Assembly: GCF_021538895.1 (NCBI RefSeq)
Contig: NZ_JADDRL010000048.1
Span: 1-64,000 of the forward strand
DNA length: 64,000 bases
From: Streptomyces olivochromogenes
Lineage (GTDB): Bacteria; Actinomycetota; Actinomycetes; Streptomycetales; Streptomycetaceae
Direction: 5' to 3'
The position numbers and the translations under genes are program-made. The notes beneath the pieces were generated by a model. The model was not told the DNA's origin. It searched no databases and was given only the letters and a program-made list of their open reading frames with translations. Below are positions 54,249-62,954 of the stretch, piece after piece (the first letter of the stretch is position 1; each line of letters begins with the position of its first letter).

Positions 54249-55724
54249 ATGACGGAACGACCCGCGCAGCGCACCCCCAACCGCCAACTCGCCGCGCTCA
54301 TCTCAGAAGCGGGGTTCTCCAACGCAGGTCTGGCCCGTCGCGTCGACCAGCTCGGCCTCGAACACGGGCTGGATCTCAGATACGACAAGACATCCGTGAC
54401 CCGGTGGCTGCGCGGGCAGCAGCCCCGGGGCACCACCCCCGCCCTGATCGCCGAGGTCTTCACGCGTCGGCTCGGGCGCCGGCTCAGCGCCCAGGACCTG
54501 GGCCTGGACGCCTGTGCGCCGGTGTACGCCGGGCTGGAGTTCGCCGCCACCCCCGAGGAGGCCGTCGACATCGTCAGCGGGCTGTGGCGCAAGGACTCCG
54601 GCAGCCACGCCGAGCTGCGCAAGATCGCCTTCACCCCGGCGGGCCTCGTCGTGCCCAGCCGGGACTGGCTGATCGGCCGGGCCGACGACAGGGTGGCCCG
54701 CGGCGAGCCCACCGTCCGGGTGCCCGTCCAGAGCCGCCCGGCCCCCGCCAAGCCCATCGCCCTGCCCGCCCAGGTCGCGCCCCCGGCGCGCCCGCGCGCC
54801 CAGTCCGAGCGCGGCCCCGGCCAGAAGGTCACCGGCGGCGACATCTCCGCGCTCCGCTCGGTCGGCGACCTGTTCCGCTCCCTCGACGACCAGTACGGCG
54901 GCGGCCACGCCCGCCAGGCGCTCGTGCGCTACCTGGAGCACGAGTGCGAGCCGATGCTGCGCGGCAGCTACGGCGAGCAGACCGGCCGCCGCCTGTTCGC
55001 CGCGGCCTCCGACCTGACCCGGCTGGCCGGCTGGACCTCGTACGACATCGCCGCGCACGGACTGGCCCAGCGCTACTTCGTCCAGGCGCTCCGGCTCGCC
55101 CAGGCGGCCGGCGACCGGGCCTACGGCTCCTACGTCCTGGTCACCATGAGCCGCCAGGCCGTCTACCTCGGGCACGGCCGGGAGGCCGTCCAGCTGGCGC
55201 GGGTGGCGCAGCAGGGGGTCGGGACCAACGCCCCGCCCGTGGTCCAGGCGCTGCTGCACTCTGCCGAAGCCCGCGCGCACGGCGTGCTGGGCGAGGTGCG
55301 GGCGTGCACCGGCGCGCTGGTACGCGCCGAGCGCGCCCTGGAGGCGGCCCGGCCCGGGGACGAGGTGCCGTACTGGGCCCGCTTCTTCGACGAGGCGCAG
55401 CTCGCCGACGAGTTCGGGCACTGCCACCGGGACCTGCAGCAGTTCCGCGCCGCCGCCCAGCACGCCGAACGCTCCCTGCAACTGCGTGCCCCCGCCTTCG
55501 CCCGCAGCCGCCTGTTCTGCCGGGTCGTCCTCGCTACCGCCCGCCTCGGCCTCGGCGAACTCGACCAGGCGTGCACGCTGGCCGCCGAGGCGGCGGGGCA
55601 GGCGGCGGAGATGCGCTCGGTGCGGGCGCTCGAATACGTCAGGGACTTCGAGCGCCGGCTGGAGCCCTACAAGGACGCGGCGCCGGTCCGGGGGTACCGG
55701 GACAGGGTCGCGGCCCTCGGGTGA
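54249..55724 (+). CDS. NsdA-like HTH/TPR regulator
   Basis: A 491-residue regulator. The N-terminal XRE-like DNA-binding part (RQLAALISEAGFSNAGLARRV, then KTSVTRWLRGQQPRG) is followed by a Pro-rich linker (about 145-185) and a TPR-like helical C-terminal half. The arrangement and sequence resemble NsdA/NsdB, negative regulators of Streptomyces development and antibiotic production (established for NsdA); this gene is a paralogue-like member. The ATG is preceded at some distance by AGGAG. Targets are unknown. Confidence 0.8.
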   Translation: MTERPAQRTPNRQLAALISEAGFSNAGLARRVDQLGLEHGLDLRYDKTSVTRWLRGQQPRGTTPALIAEVFTRRLGRRLSAQDLGLDACAPVYAGLEFAATPEEAVDIVSGLWRKDSGSHAELRKIAFTPAGLVVPSRDWLIGRADDRVARGEPTVRVPVQSRPAPAKPIALPAQVAPPARPRAQSERGPGQKVTGGDISALRSVGDLFRSLDDQYGGGHARQALVRYLEHECEPMLRGSYGEQTGRRLFAAASDLTRLAGWTSYDIAAHGLAQRYFVQALRLAQAAGDRAYGSYVLVTMSRQAVYLGHGREAVQLARVAQQGVGTNAPPVVQALLHSAEARAHGVLGEVRACTGALVRAERALEAARPGDEVPYWARFFDEAQLADEFGHCHRDLQQFRAAAQHAERSLQLRAPAFARSRLFCRVVLATARLGLGELDQACTLAAEAAGQAAEMRSVRALEYVRDFERRLEPYKDAAPVRGYRDRVAALG

Positions 55725-55746
55725 CCGTGACCGGCGCCCGGCCGGT

Positions 55747-57108
55747 TCAGGCCGCCCGACGCATCGCCGGCAGCGGGTCCGCCCGGTGCAGCGAGCCCGC
55801 CGCGCCCAGGTCCGCCAGGATCGCCGAGGCGGCGCGGTGGGCCGAGTGCAGGGCGCCCTGGACGGTGCTGGTGTCGCGGTGGTCGCCGCAGACGTACAGG
55901 CCCGCCAGCAGCCGTACGGGGCGGCGCAGGTCGTGCGGCGGGCGCATCGCCGGGACTGCCTCGGCGGTGTGGTGCACGGCGAGGGTCTCCCAGCGGTGGG
56001 TGGAGGTGCCGTAGAGCCGCGCGAGGTGCATGCGGACGGCGGTGTCGACCTCGTCGGGCGGGGTGCCCAGCACGGTCGACGACACGAGCGCCCGGCCCGC
56101 GGGCGCGCGGCTCGGGTCGACGTTGCTGACGACCGCGGTGTGCGCGACCGGGCCGCCGCGGTCGGCGTCGAGCAGCAGCGAGGCGCCGGTGGACAGGTCC
56201 GCCGGCTCGTCCGTGGTGTGGTGCACCACCGTCACCGGGTGGAAGTCCGGTACGCGCAGGCCGGGCAGCAGCCCCGCGGCGGCCCGCGCGTCGGTGGCCA
56301 GCAGGACGGCACGGCAGCGGATCTCGCCGTGCTCCGTGGTGGTCACCGAGGTCGTGGAGACGGAGGTGGCGCGGACGCCGGTGTGCACGGTGCCGGGCGG
56401 CAGCGCGCGGGCGAGCAGCTCCGGCAGCACCTCGGCGCCGCCCTCCGGCACGCACAGCCGCCCGCTCGCGAAGGCGCGCAGCGCGAGGTCGGCGCACCGG
56501 CTGGACGTGGCCAGCTCCGGGTCGCAGAGCAGGGCGGCGAGCAGCGGGCGCAGGAACGCGTCGATCGTCCGGGCGGGCACCCCGCGGGCGGCGAGGGCCT
56601 GGGTGGCGGGCAGTTCGGGGCGGGCCAGCATGCGCTCGACGGGCGTACCGGCGGTGCGGGAGAGCAGCGCGCGCAGCCGGGCCTGGTCGACGGCGCCGCC
56701 CACCGGCGGGCCGGTCCGTACCGGCGACACGGCCGAACCCCGGGGAGCGCTCGCGAGGGCGCGCACGGCGTGGAGTGCGCCCCTCGCGCTCCCGCCGGGC
56801 GCCGGAGTGCCCGCCCGGTGCCGCCGTCCGTCGTGGTGCAGCAGCACGCCCGGCGCGAAGGAGCGCAGGACGAGGGCGTCGAGGCCCGGTGTCAGGCGCA
56901 GCTCGGGATACGACGTGGACAGGAGCTGTCCGATCCGATCGAGCCGGAAGCCGTCGACCTTCTCCGTCGACATGCGGCCGCCCACGTAGGGGGCGGCCTC
57001 CAGGACTGCGGTCGTCACTCCTGCGCTGGTCAGCCGATGGGCCGCAGAGAGGCCGGCGATCCCGGCTCCTACGACGACGACGTCCGCCTGGTACGCGGGC
57101 TCAAGCAC
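55747..57108 (-). CDS. FAD-dependent amine-oxidase/phytoene-desaturase-like oxidoreductase
   Basis: A 453-residue flavoprotein. The FAD-binding start is DVVVVGAGIAGLSAAHRLTSAG with GGRM soon after, and LAGLYVCGDHRDTSTVQGAL is the C-terminal FAD motif. It belongs to the protoporphyrinogen-oxidase/amine-oxidase group. The GTG start has AGGAGGGG upstream. Substrate is unknown; no carotenoid or haem genes lie nearby. Confidence 0.85.
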   Translation of the reverse strand: MLEPAYQADVVVVGAGIAGLSAAHRLTSAGVTTAVLEAAPYVGGRMSTEKVDGFRLDRIGQLLSTSYPELRLTPGLDALVLRSFAPGVLLHHDGRRHRAGTPAPGGSARGALHAVRALASAPRGSAVSPVRTGPPVGGAVDQARLRALLSRTAGTPVERMLARPELPATQALAARGVPARTIDAFLRPLLAALLCDPELATSSRCADLALRAFASGRLCVPEGGAEVLPELLARALPPGTVHTGVRATSVSTTSVTTTEHGEIRCRAVLLATDARAAAGLLPGLRVPDFHPVTVVHHTTDEPADLSTGASLLLDADRGGPVAHTAVVSNVDPSRAPAGRALVSSTVLGTPPDEVDTAVRMHLARLYGTSTHRWETLAVHHTAEAVPAMRPPHDLRRPVRLLAGLYVCGDHRDTSTVQGALHSAHRAASAILADLGAAGSLHRADPLPAMRRAA

Positions 57109-57322
57109 GTGGCCCCTCCTCAGGGTTGCGCGGCCGGTGGAGACGTCATGCCCCCAACTGGCTCCAGGGATACCCGAGTTCGCGTCGAGGTTAGGTGCGT
57201 GATCGGTCAAGAACAGTCGCGCATGGACAGAGCACGGTCGCACGACGGTCGCATACGGTCACACGTACGGTGACCGCCCTCCACGGCGCCGCGCGAGCCC
57301 GGCCTGATCCAAACGAGGGGCC

Positions 57323-58222
57323 CTAGGTCAGCGCCGCGCGGATCGCGTCCTCCGCGGTCGGGAAGGCGAACGTGAACCCCGACTCCAACAGGCGTGTGGG
57401 CAGCACCCGCTGGCTGCCGAGGACGTCGCCGGCCATCTCGCCCAGGACCGTGCGCAGCACCGGTGCCGGGACGGAGAAGAGCGTCGGGCGGTTCAGCACG
57501 CGGCCCATCGCCTCGGTGATCTCACGGTTCGTCAGGGGCTGCGGGGCGGTCACGTTGAACGGCCCGGACAGGCCGTCGGTCTCCAGGAGATGGCGGATCG
57601 CCGCCACCTCGTCGTGCAGCGCGACGTACGACCAGTACTGCCGTCCGTCCCCCAGCCGGCCGCCGAGCCCGGCCCTGAACAGCGGGAACAACCGGCCCCA
57701 GGCCCCGCCCTGCCGGGCCACCACCAGCCCGGTGCGGATGAACACCGTCCGCACGCCCGCCTCCTGCGCCGGCGCCGCGGCCTCCTCCCACTCCACGCAC
57801 ACGGAGGGCAGGAAACCGTCCCCGGGCGGCGTCTTCTCGTCCACGGCACGGTCCCCGGTGTCGCCGTAGATGCCGATCGCGCTGCCGTTCACGAAGACGC
57901 GCGGCGGCACCTCCAGGGCGGCGACGGCCTCCGCCAGCGCCGCCGTGCCGAGCACCCGGCTGTCCCTGATCTGCTTCTTGTACGCGTCCGTCCACCGCCG
58001 GTCGCCCACCCCGGCCCCCGCCAGGTTGACCACGGCGTCGCAGCCGACGAGCCCGGCGGCGTCCACGTACTGCCCCTCGGGGTCCCAGCAGACCTCGTCC
58101 GGGCCGTGCTGTCCATGCCGGACCAGACGCACCACCTCGTGCCCGTCCGCGGCCAGGGACCGCACCAGAGCACTGCCGATGAGACCGGACGCGCCGGCCA
58201 CCGCGATTCGCGAACGTTCCAT
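57323..58222 (-). CDS. TIGR01777-type SDR epimerase
   Basis: A 299-residue NAD(P)-binding protein of the YfcH/TIGR01777 family. MERSRIAVAGASGLIGSALVR supplies the nucleotide-binding loop, DAVVNLAGAGVGDRRW and FVNGSAIGIYGDTGD follow, and the C-terminus has PNRPTLFSVPAPVLR-like text (NRPTLFSVPAPVLRTVLGEM). The reaction is not known; some members were linked to cell-division or nucleotide-sugar roles by annotation only. Confidence 0.9.
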   Translation of the reverse strand: MERSRIAVAGASGLIGSALVRSLAADGHEVVRLVRHGQHGPDEVCWDPEGQYVDAAGLVGCDAVVNLAGAGVGDRRWTDAYKKQIRDSRVLGTAALAEAVAALEVPPRVFVNGSAIGIYGDTGDRAVDEKTPPGDGFLPSVCVEWEEAAAPAQEAGVRTVFIRTGLVVARQGGAWGRLFPLFRAGLGGRLGDGRQYWSYVALHDEVAAIRHLLETDGLSGPFNVTAPQPLTNREITEAMGRVLNRPTLFSVPAPVLRTVLGEMAGDVLGSQRVLPTRLLESGFTFAFPTAEDAIRAALT

Positions 58223-58259
58223 ACGTCCATCCTGCCCCCTCGCGTCTATGGTGGCCCTC

Positions 58260-58748
58260 ATGCCGGAGCCGTACATACGCACCGCCCTGCCGGACGACGA
58301 CGAGGAGTTGGGCGTCCTGGACCGGGCCACCTGGTCGCACCTGCACGCGGTCGTGCCCGCACCGCAGCCGCCGTACGTCCCCTTCTTCGACGACCGCCAC
58401 AGTGCCGCCGACACCCTCGTCGCCGAGCTCGACCGGCGCATCGTCGGCTACCTCCGCCTGGGCTTCGCGACCCCGCTCGCCGCGAACGTCCACGTCCGCC
58501 AGATCCAGGGCCTCGCCGTCGCCGAGGAGGCGCGCGGGCGGGGCGTCGGCCGCGCGCTGATCCGGGCCGCCGTCGAGGAGACCCGGCGGCGCGGCGCGCG
58601 CCGGATCACGCTGCGTGTGCTCGGGCACAACGCCCCGGCACGGAAGCTGTACGAGTCCGAGGGGTTCGTCGTCGAGGGGCTGCTGCCGGAGGAGTTCCTC
58701 CTCGACGGGAAGTACGTCGACGACGTGTTCATGGGCCGCCCGGTCTGA
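58260..58748 (+). CDS. GNAT-family N-acetyltransferase
   Basis: A 162-residue acetyl-CoA-dependent transferase. The acetyl-CoA loop is VAEEARGRGVGRALIRAAV (R-x-x-G-x-G/A type), followed by ITLRVLGHNAPARKLYESEGF. The N-terminal part is HAVVPAPQPPYVPFF. The ATG at 58260 is the likely start; an earlier in-frame ATG lies four codons upstream. Substrate unknown. It is divergent from the epimerase gene. Confidence 0.88.
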   Translation: MPEPYIRTALPDDDEELGVLDRATWSHLHAVVPAPQPPYVPFFDDRHSAADTLVAELDRRIVGYLRLGFATPLAANVHVRQIQGLAVAEEARGRGVGRALIRAAVEETRRRGARRITLRVLGHNAPARKLYESEGFVVEGLLPEEFLLDGKYVDDVFMGRPV

Positions 58749-58779
58749 GGCCGGGGCCGTCCGCCCGGCCCGCCGAGCC

Positions 58780-59964
58780 CTACGAGGTGACCAGGTCCCC
58801 GGTGTCCACCGGCGCCGTCGCGTCCGCCGCGCGCTCGGCGGCGGAGGCCACCTCGTCGGCCGTCAGGACGTAGCCCGTCTCGTCGTCGGAGGTGGAGCGG
58901 GCGAAGACCACGCCGTAGACCCGGCCGTCCGTGGTCAGCAGCGGGCCGCCGGAGTTGCCGGGACGGACCGTCGAGCGGATCGAGTAGATCTCGCGGGTGA
59001 CCGTCTCGTCGTTGTAGATGTTCCGGCCCGTCGCCCGCACCCGGCTCGCGACCGTCGCCGCCTGTAGGTTCAGGTCGCCGTCCTGCGGATAGCCCGCGAC
59101 GACCGCCGAGCCGCCGCGGGACGCGCCGTCGTCGAACCGCAGCACCGGGGCGGTCAGCTCGGGCACGTAGAGCACCGCGACGTCCTTGTCCGGGTCGAAG
59201 AGCACCACCCGCGCCTCGTACGACCGCCCGACCCCGCCGATCCGCACGCTCGGCCGGTCGATGCCCGCCACCACGTGCGCGTTGGTCATCACATGCCGCG
59301 GCGCGTACACGAACCCGCTGCCCTCGCGGCCCTGGTCACCGGCGGCGCCCTCGATCTTCACCGTGCTGCGCCGGGCCGCGTTCGTGGCACTGGGCGTGAC
59401 ACTGTCCCCGGTGGGCTTGGCGACCTCGGCGGTCGACTCGTTCTCGAACGGGTTGAAGACCTGCGGGAAGCCCGCCTCCGTGAGCGCGGACGTGGCCCCC
59501 GAGAACCATGCGGGCGTGGTGTCCGGCATCGCGTCCTGCACCGCGCCGAGCAGCACCGAGTCGCGGATCGCCGTCGTCACCACCGGGGTCGAGGAGGCGC
59601 CCAGCACGCTCGCCGCCACCCACGCCACGATCAGCACGGCGATCGAGTTGGCGGCCGCCCCGCCCATCCCGTCGGCCACCCGCAGCGCCCCCCGGTCCAG
59701 CTCGCCGCGCAGCCGCAGCGCCAGCCGCCCCGCCAGCTCGTGCCCCAGCACCGCCGGGACCAGCACCGTCAGCACCGCGGTCACCGTGGCCGTCGTCGTC
59801 CCGCGGGTGACCAGGTCCATGATCCACGGCAGGATCCACACCCCGACGACGGCGCCGCCCACGAACCCGGCCAGCGACACACAGCCGGCCACGAGTCCGC
59901 GCCGGTATCCGGACGCCGCGTAGACAAGGATCACCAGCGCGAGCAGCAGGTCGAGCAGATCCAC
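58780..59964 (-). CDS. MarP-like membrane serine protease
   Basis: A 394-residue protein. The first about 150 residues have four membrane helices of CvpA type (LLDLLLALVILVYAASGYRRG). The extracytoplasmic trypsin-like domain has the catalytic triad: histidine in TNAHVVAG, aspartate in FDPDKDVAVL and serine in RPGNSGGPLL. In mycobacteria MarP activates cell-wall hydrolases under acid stress (established there). Here the next gene encodes a wall amidase, an attractive partner, but the link is inferred. Confidence 0.9.
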   Translation of the reverse strand: MDLLDLLLALVILVYAASGYRRGLVAGCVSLAGFVGGAVVGVWILPWIMDLVTRGTTTATVTAVLTVLVPAVLGHELAGRLALRLRGELDRGALRVADGMGGAAANSIAVLIVAWVAASVLGASSTPVVTTAIRDSVLLGAVQDAMPDTTPAWFSGATSALTEAGFPQVFNPFENESTAEVAKPTGDSVTPSATNAARRSTVKIEGAAGDQGREGSGFVYAPRHVMTNAHVVAGIDRPSVRIGGVGRSYEARVVLFDPDKDVAVLYVPELTAPVLRFDDGASRGGSAVVAGYPQDGDLNLQAATVASRVRATGRNIYNDETVTREIYSIRSTVRPGNSGGPLLTTDGRVYGVVFARSTSDDETGYVLTADEVASAAERAADATAPVDTGDLVTS

Positions 59965-60152
59965 GGAGCCGCCTTTCTCTCTGACCCCTACTTACGGGCG
60001 GGACGGGCCCAGTGATCAGTAACGCGCGCGTGACCTCCGGGGCCGGTCACACGTGCGTCCACCTACGAAAACGTCGCGGAACGGGACGATGGTTCCGCCA
60101 GGTGGCACAGCGCACATCGCGGGCGCCTCCGCCCGGCTCGACAGTGGAACGC

Positions 60153-60977
60153 ATGCGTGTCCCGTGTGTCCTGCGAAGAGCGTGGTGGGCCGAGCGTCGG
60201 TCCGCCGTGCGCCTGCCCCGCCACGTCCTGGTGCTGCTCGGCTGCCTGCCCGGCCTCGCCGCCGTCCTCGCGCTGGTCCTGTGCGCCCGGGGCGTGGAGC
60301 GGCCGGTCGCCCAGGCGCGCCCCGCCCAGCCCGCGCACGCCCGCCCGGCGGCGCCGCTGCACCCCGCGCCCAAGCCCCGCATCGTGCCCCGGTCGGTCTG
60401 GCTGGAACCCACCGCGAGCCACGCCCAGCCGCCGCCGCGCTACGACGACAAGGTCGTCGCGGTCTTCGTCCACCACACCGACTCGCCCAACGGCTACGCC
60501 TGCGCCGACGTGCCCCGCATCATCCGGTTCCTGTACGCGGGCCAGACCGGCGCCCGCAGCTGGGACGACATCGGCTACAACTTCCTCGTCGACCGCTGCG
60601 GCACCATCTACGAGGGCCGTGCGGGCGGCGTCGAACGCGCCGTCACCGGCGCCCACACCCAGGGCTTCAACCACCGCACCGCGGGCATCGCCGCGATCGG
60701 CACCTTCACGGCCGGGGTCCCGGTGCCGCGCGCCATGACCGACGCCATCGCCGCCGTCGCCGCCTGGAAGCTGGGCCTCGCCGACGTCGACCCGCGCGGT
60801 ACCACCCGGCTGACCTCCAGCAACGGCCACAGCCGCTACGCGGCCGGCACCACCGCGGCCCTGCCCGTCCTCGCCGGCCACAACGACGGCTTCATGACCA
60901 GCTGCCCCGGCGCGGCCCTGACGGCCAGGCTCGCGGACATCAGACAGACGGCGGCCCGCCTCCAAGGACGGCGGTGA
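60153..60977 (+). CDS. PGRP/amidase_2 peptidoglycan hydrolase
   Basis: A 274-residue exported protein with an N-terminal membrane/signal segment (HVLVLLGCLPGLAAVLALVL), a Pro/Ala-rich linker and a PGRP-type domain. Zinc ligands appear as VFVHHTDSPN, a histidine in TGAHTQGFNH and a cysteine in SCPG, as in N-acetylmuramoyl-L-alanine amidases. Thus it probably cuts the glycan-peptide link of peptidoglycan outside the cell. The start is ATG 60153; GTG 60144 is possible. It is divergent from the MarP-like protease gene. Confidence 0.88.
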   Translation: MRVPCVLRRAWWAERRSAVRLPRHVLVLLGCLPGLAAVLALVLCARGVERPVAQARPAQPAHARPAAPLHPAPKPRIVPRSVWLEPTASHAQPPPRYDDKVVAVFVHHTDSPNGYACADVPRIIRFLYAGQTGARSWDDIGYNFLVDRCGTIYEGRAGGVERAVTGAHTQGFNHRTAGIAAIGTFTAGVPVPRAMTDAIAAVAAWKLGLADVDPRGTTRLTSSNGHSRYAAGTTAALPVLAGHNDGFMTSCPGAALTARLADIRQTAARLQGRR

Positions 60978-61073
60978 CCCCGGCCCACAGTCAGGCCACA
61001 GCCGTCCCGCAGCCCCCTCAGATCCCCGCGCCCTACGGTCGGGTCACCGCAAGGCCGACCGGAGGTGGGGATC

Positions 61074-61304
61074 ATGAGCAGCAGCCGTACGGACACCACG
61101 CACAGGGCGGCCGGCTGGGCCGGGGCCGCCCGCCGCCCCTGGACGGTTCTCTGCGCCGTCGCCACCGTCGTCCTGGGGCCGGCCGCCGTCACCGCGTCCG
61201 CCCTGGACCAGGCCAACCAGGCGCCCCTGCACCACGCGGTACGGGCCGAGCGGACGCAGGCGTACCTCCCGTCGGACACCGGCCGGCGGCGCACGGCCCC
61301 CTGA
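61074..61304 (+). CDS. small exported/membrane protein of unknown function
   Basis: A 76-residue protein with one hydrophobic segment (WTVLCAVATVVLGPAAVTASALDQ) that could be a signal peptide or anchor. The rest is charged and rich in Ala and Arg. GGAGGTGGGG lies before the ATG. No family is recognised. It ends 3 bp from the stop of the convergent DUF4240 gene. Confidence 0.65.
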   Translation: MSSSRTDTTHRAAGWAGAARRPWTVLCAVATVVLGPAAVTASALDQANQAPLHHAVRAERTQAYLPSDTGRRRTAP

Positions 61305-61307
61305 GGC

Positions 61308-61826
61308 TCACTCCCGGAAGCGGTCCCACAGCTTGGGGTAGCGCTCGGCCAGGATCCGCTCGTTCTCGAAGTCGAGGGGCGTGCCCTCCGGCTCCGAGGG
61401 CGCGGGCGCGATGCCCAGGTCCGGGGCGACCGTCCCGGTGAGCTGCTCGTACGCCTCGTCCGCCGCGTAGCCGAGCTCCTCGCCGTCGCCGTCGATCTCC
61501 TCGTCGAAGTCGTCCAGCAGATCGGCCAGCGAGTCCGGGTCGTGCACGGCGCCCTCGAAGGCCTCCCGGCCCTGCCCGATCAGCCAGCACCGGAAGAAGT
61601 CGAACGCGTCGTCGCTGGCCCCGTCGAGCAGCACCCAGGCGGCGCCCCACAGGTCCCAGCGGTAGGCGCGGTTGTAGCGGGCCTCGAAGTGACGGGCGAA
61701 GTCCAGGACCATCTCCGGGTCCAGCTGCAGGAGCCGCTCCACGAGCAGGTCGGCCTGGTCCTCCGGATCACCCTCGGCGGCCTCGCGCGTGGCGTCCACC
61801 AGGTCCCAGAACTCCGTCTCGTCCAT
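61308..61826 (-). CDS. DUF4240 protein
   Basis: A 172-residue acidic cytoplasmic protein with the DUF4240 start MDETEFWDLVDATREAAEGD and a conserved WDLWGAAWVLLDGASDDAFDFFRCWLIGQG core. Members sit near stress or phage-related genes in various bacteria, without a known activity. No special context is seen here; the WYL regulator gene is 56 bp upstream on the same strand. Confidence 0.85.
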   Translation of the reverse strand: MDETEFWDLVDATREAAEGDPEDQADLLVERLLQLDPEMVLDFARHFEARYNRAYRWDLWGAAWVLLDGASDDAFDFFRCWLIGQGREAFEGAVHDPDSLADLLDDFDEEIDGDGEELGYAADEAYEQLTGTVAPDLGIAPAPSEPEGTPLDFENERILAERYPKLWDRFRE

Positions 61827-61882
61827 CACGCGTCCAGCATCGGGCCTGAGCGGGTGGGGCGCACGTGGAGTGCGGCGGATTG

Positions 61883-62866
61883 TTATCGGGGCTCGCGGCC
61901 GTAGAGCGCGGCGATCCGGGCGGCGTCCCGGGTGAACCGCTCGCGCAGGTTCGCGGGGGCCAGCACCTCGACCTCCGGGCCGAGCGCGGTGAGCTGGGTG
62001 TGCGCGACCTCCTCGGACTCCACCGGCACGGTCACCCTCACCCACCCGTCGTCCTCGGTTCCGGCCGCGCCCGCCAGCGCCTCGCGCGCGCAGACGGGAT
62101 CGACGGCGTACGGCAGCCTGCGCACGCCCTCGGCGGACAGCCGGACGACGACCTCGGCCCGCAGGATCGACCGGGCGAACCGATCGGCCTGCCGGGCCCA
62201 GAAGCCGGGCAGGTCGAAGTCCTCGTCCCGGTCGAAGCGGGTGCCGGAGGGGTCGACGGAGGTGAACCGCTCGATCCGGTACGTACGGAACGCCTCCTTG
62301 TCCGCGACCCGCGCGCACAGGTACCAGACGCCGGCCTTCAGCACGAGCCCGTACGGTTCGATGTCCCGCTCGACCTCCTTCTCCCCGCGCCGGTAGCGGG
62401 CGGTGACCCGGCGGTCGTCCCACACCGCGTCGGCGATCGCGGGCAGCAGCACCGGTGTCTTCGGCTCCCGGAACCAGGCGGGCGCGTCCAGAAGGAAGCG
62501 CTGCGCCGCCGTGCGGGAGGCGTCGCCGAGGGAGGGCAGCAGGGCCGCCGACACCTTCAGCCGGGCGGCCGAGGCCGCGTCCTCCAGGCCCATCTCGCGC
62601 AGCGCGCCCGGCACCCCGCTGAGGAACAGCGCCTCGGCCTCGCCGCGCGCCAGCCCCGTCAGCCGCGTCCGGTACCCGCCGATCAGCCGGTAGCCCCCGG
62701 CCCGCCCCCGGTCCGCGTACACCGGCACGCCCGCCTCCGACAGCGCCTGCGCGTCCCGGGCCACCGTCCGCTCCGACACCTCCAGCTCACGGGCGAGCTC
62801 GCCGCCGGTCATCGAGACCCGGTTCTGCAGGAGGAGCACCATCTTGATGAGACGAGCCGCGCGCAT
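61883..62866 (-). CDS. HTH/WYL-domain transcriptional regulator
   Basis: A 327-residue regulator. The N-terminal winged helix is MTGGELARELEVSERTVARDAQALSEAGVPVYADRGRAGGYRL. The WYL domain follows with DIEPYGLVLKAGVWYLCARV (the W-Y-L signature as VWYL) and KEAFRTYRIERF. WYL proteins sense nucleic acids or other ligands; PafB and PafC, which drive RecA-NDp promoters, are WYL proteins, but this one stands alone and is not clearly PafB or PafC. Confidence 0.9.
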   Translation of the reverse strand: MRAARLIKMVLLLQNRVSMTGGELARELEVSERTVARDAQALSEAGVPVYADRGRAGGYRLIGGYRTRLTGLARGEAEALFLSGVPGALREMGLEDAASAARLKVSAALLPSLGDASRTAAQRFLLDAPAWFREPKTPVLLPAIADAVWDDRRVTARYRRGEKEVERDIEPYGLVLKAGVWYLCARVADKEAFRTYRIERFTSVDPSGTRFDRDEDFDLPGFWARQADRFARSILRAEVVVRLSAEGVRRLPYAVDPVCAREALAGAAGTEDDGWVRVTVPVESEEVAHTQLTALGPEVEVLAPANLRERFTRDAARIAALYGREPR

Positions 62867-62910
62867 GGAGCCATGATGCCGGGGCCGCAAGCAAAGGGAG
62901 CCACTCATGC

Positions 62911-62947
62911 CGAAGGGGCCGGCCGCCCATGGCTGCCGGCCCCTTCG
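62911..62947 (-). terminator. terminator after aceE
   Basis: CGAAGGGGCCGGC pairs perfectly with GCCGGCCCCTTCG (13 bp) around an 11-nt loop, 8 bp past the aceE stop. Confidence 0.7.
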
Positions 62948-62954
62948 ATCCGGG

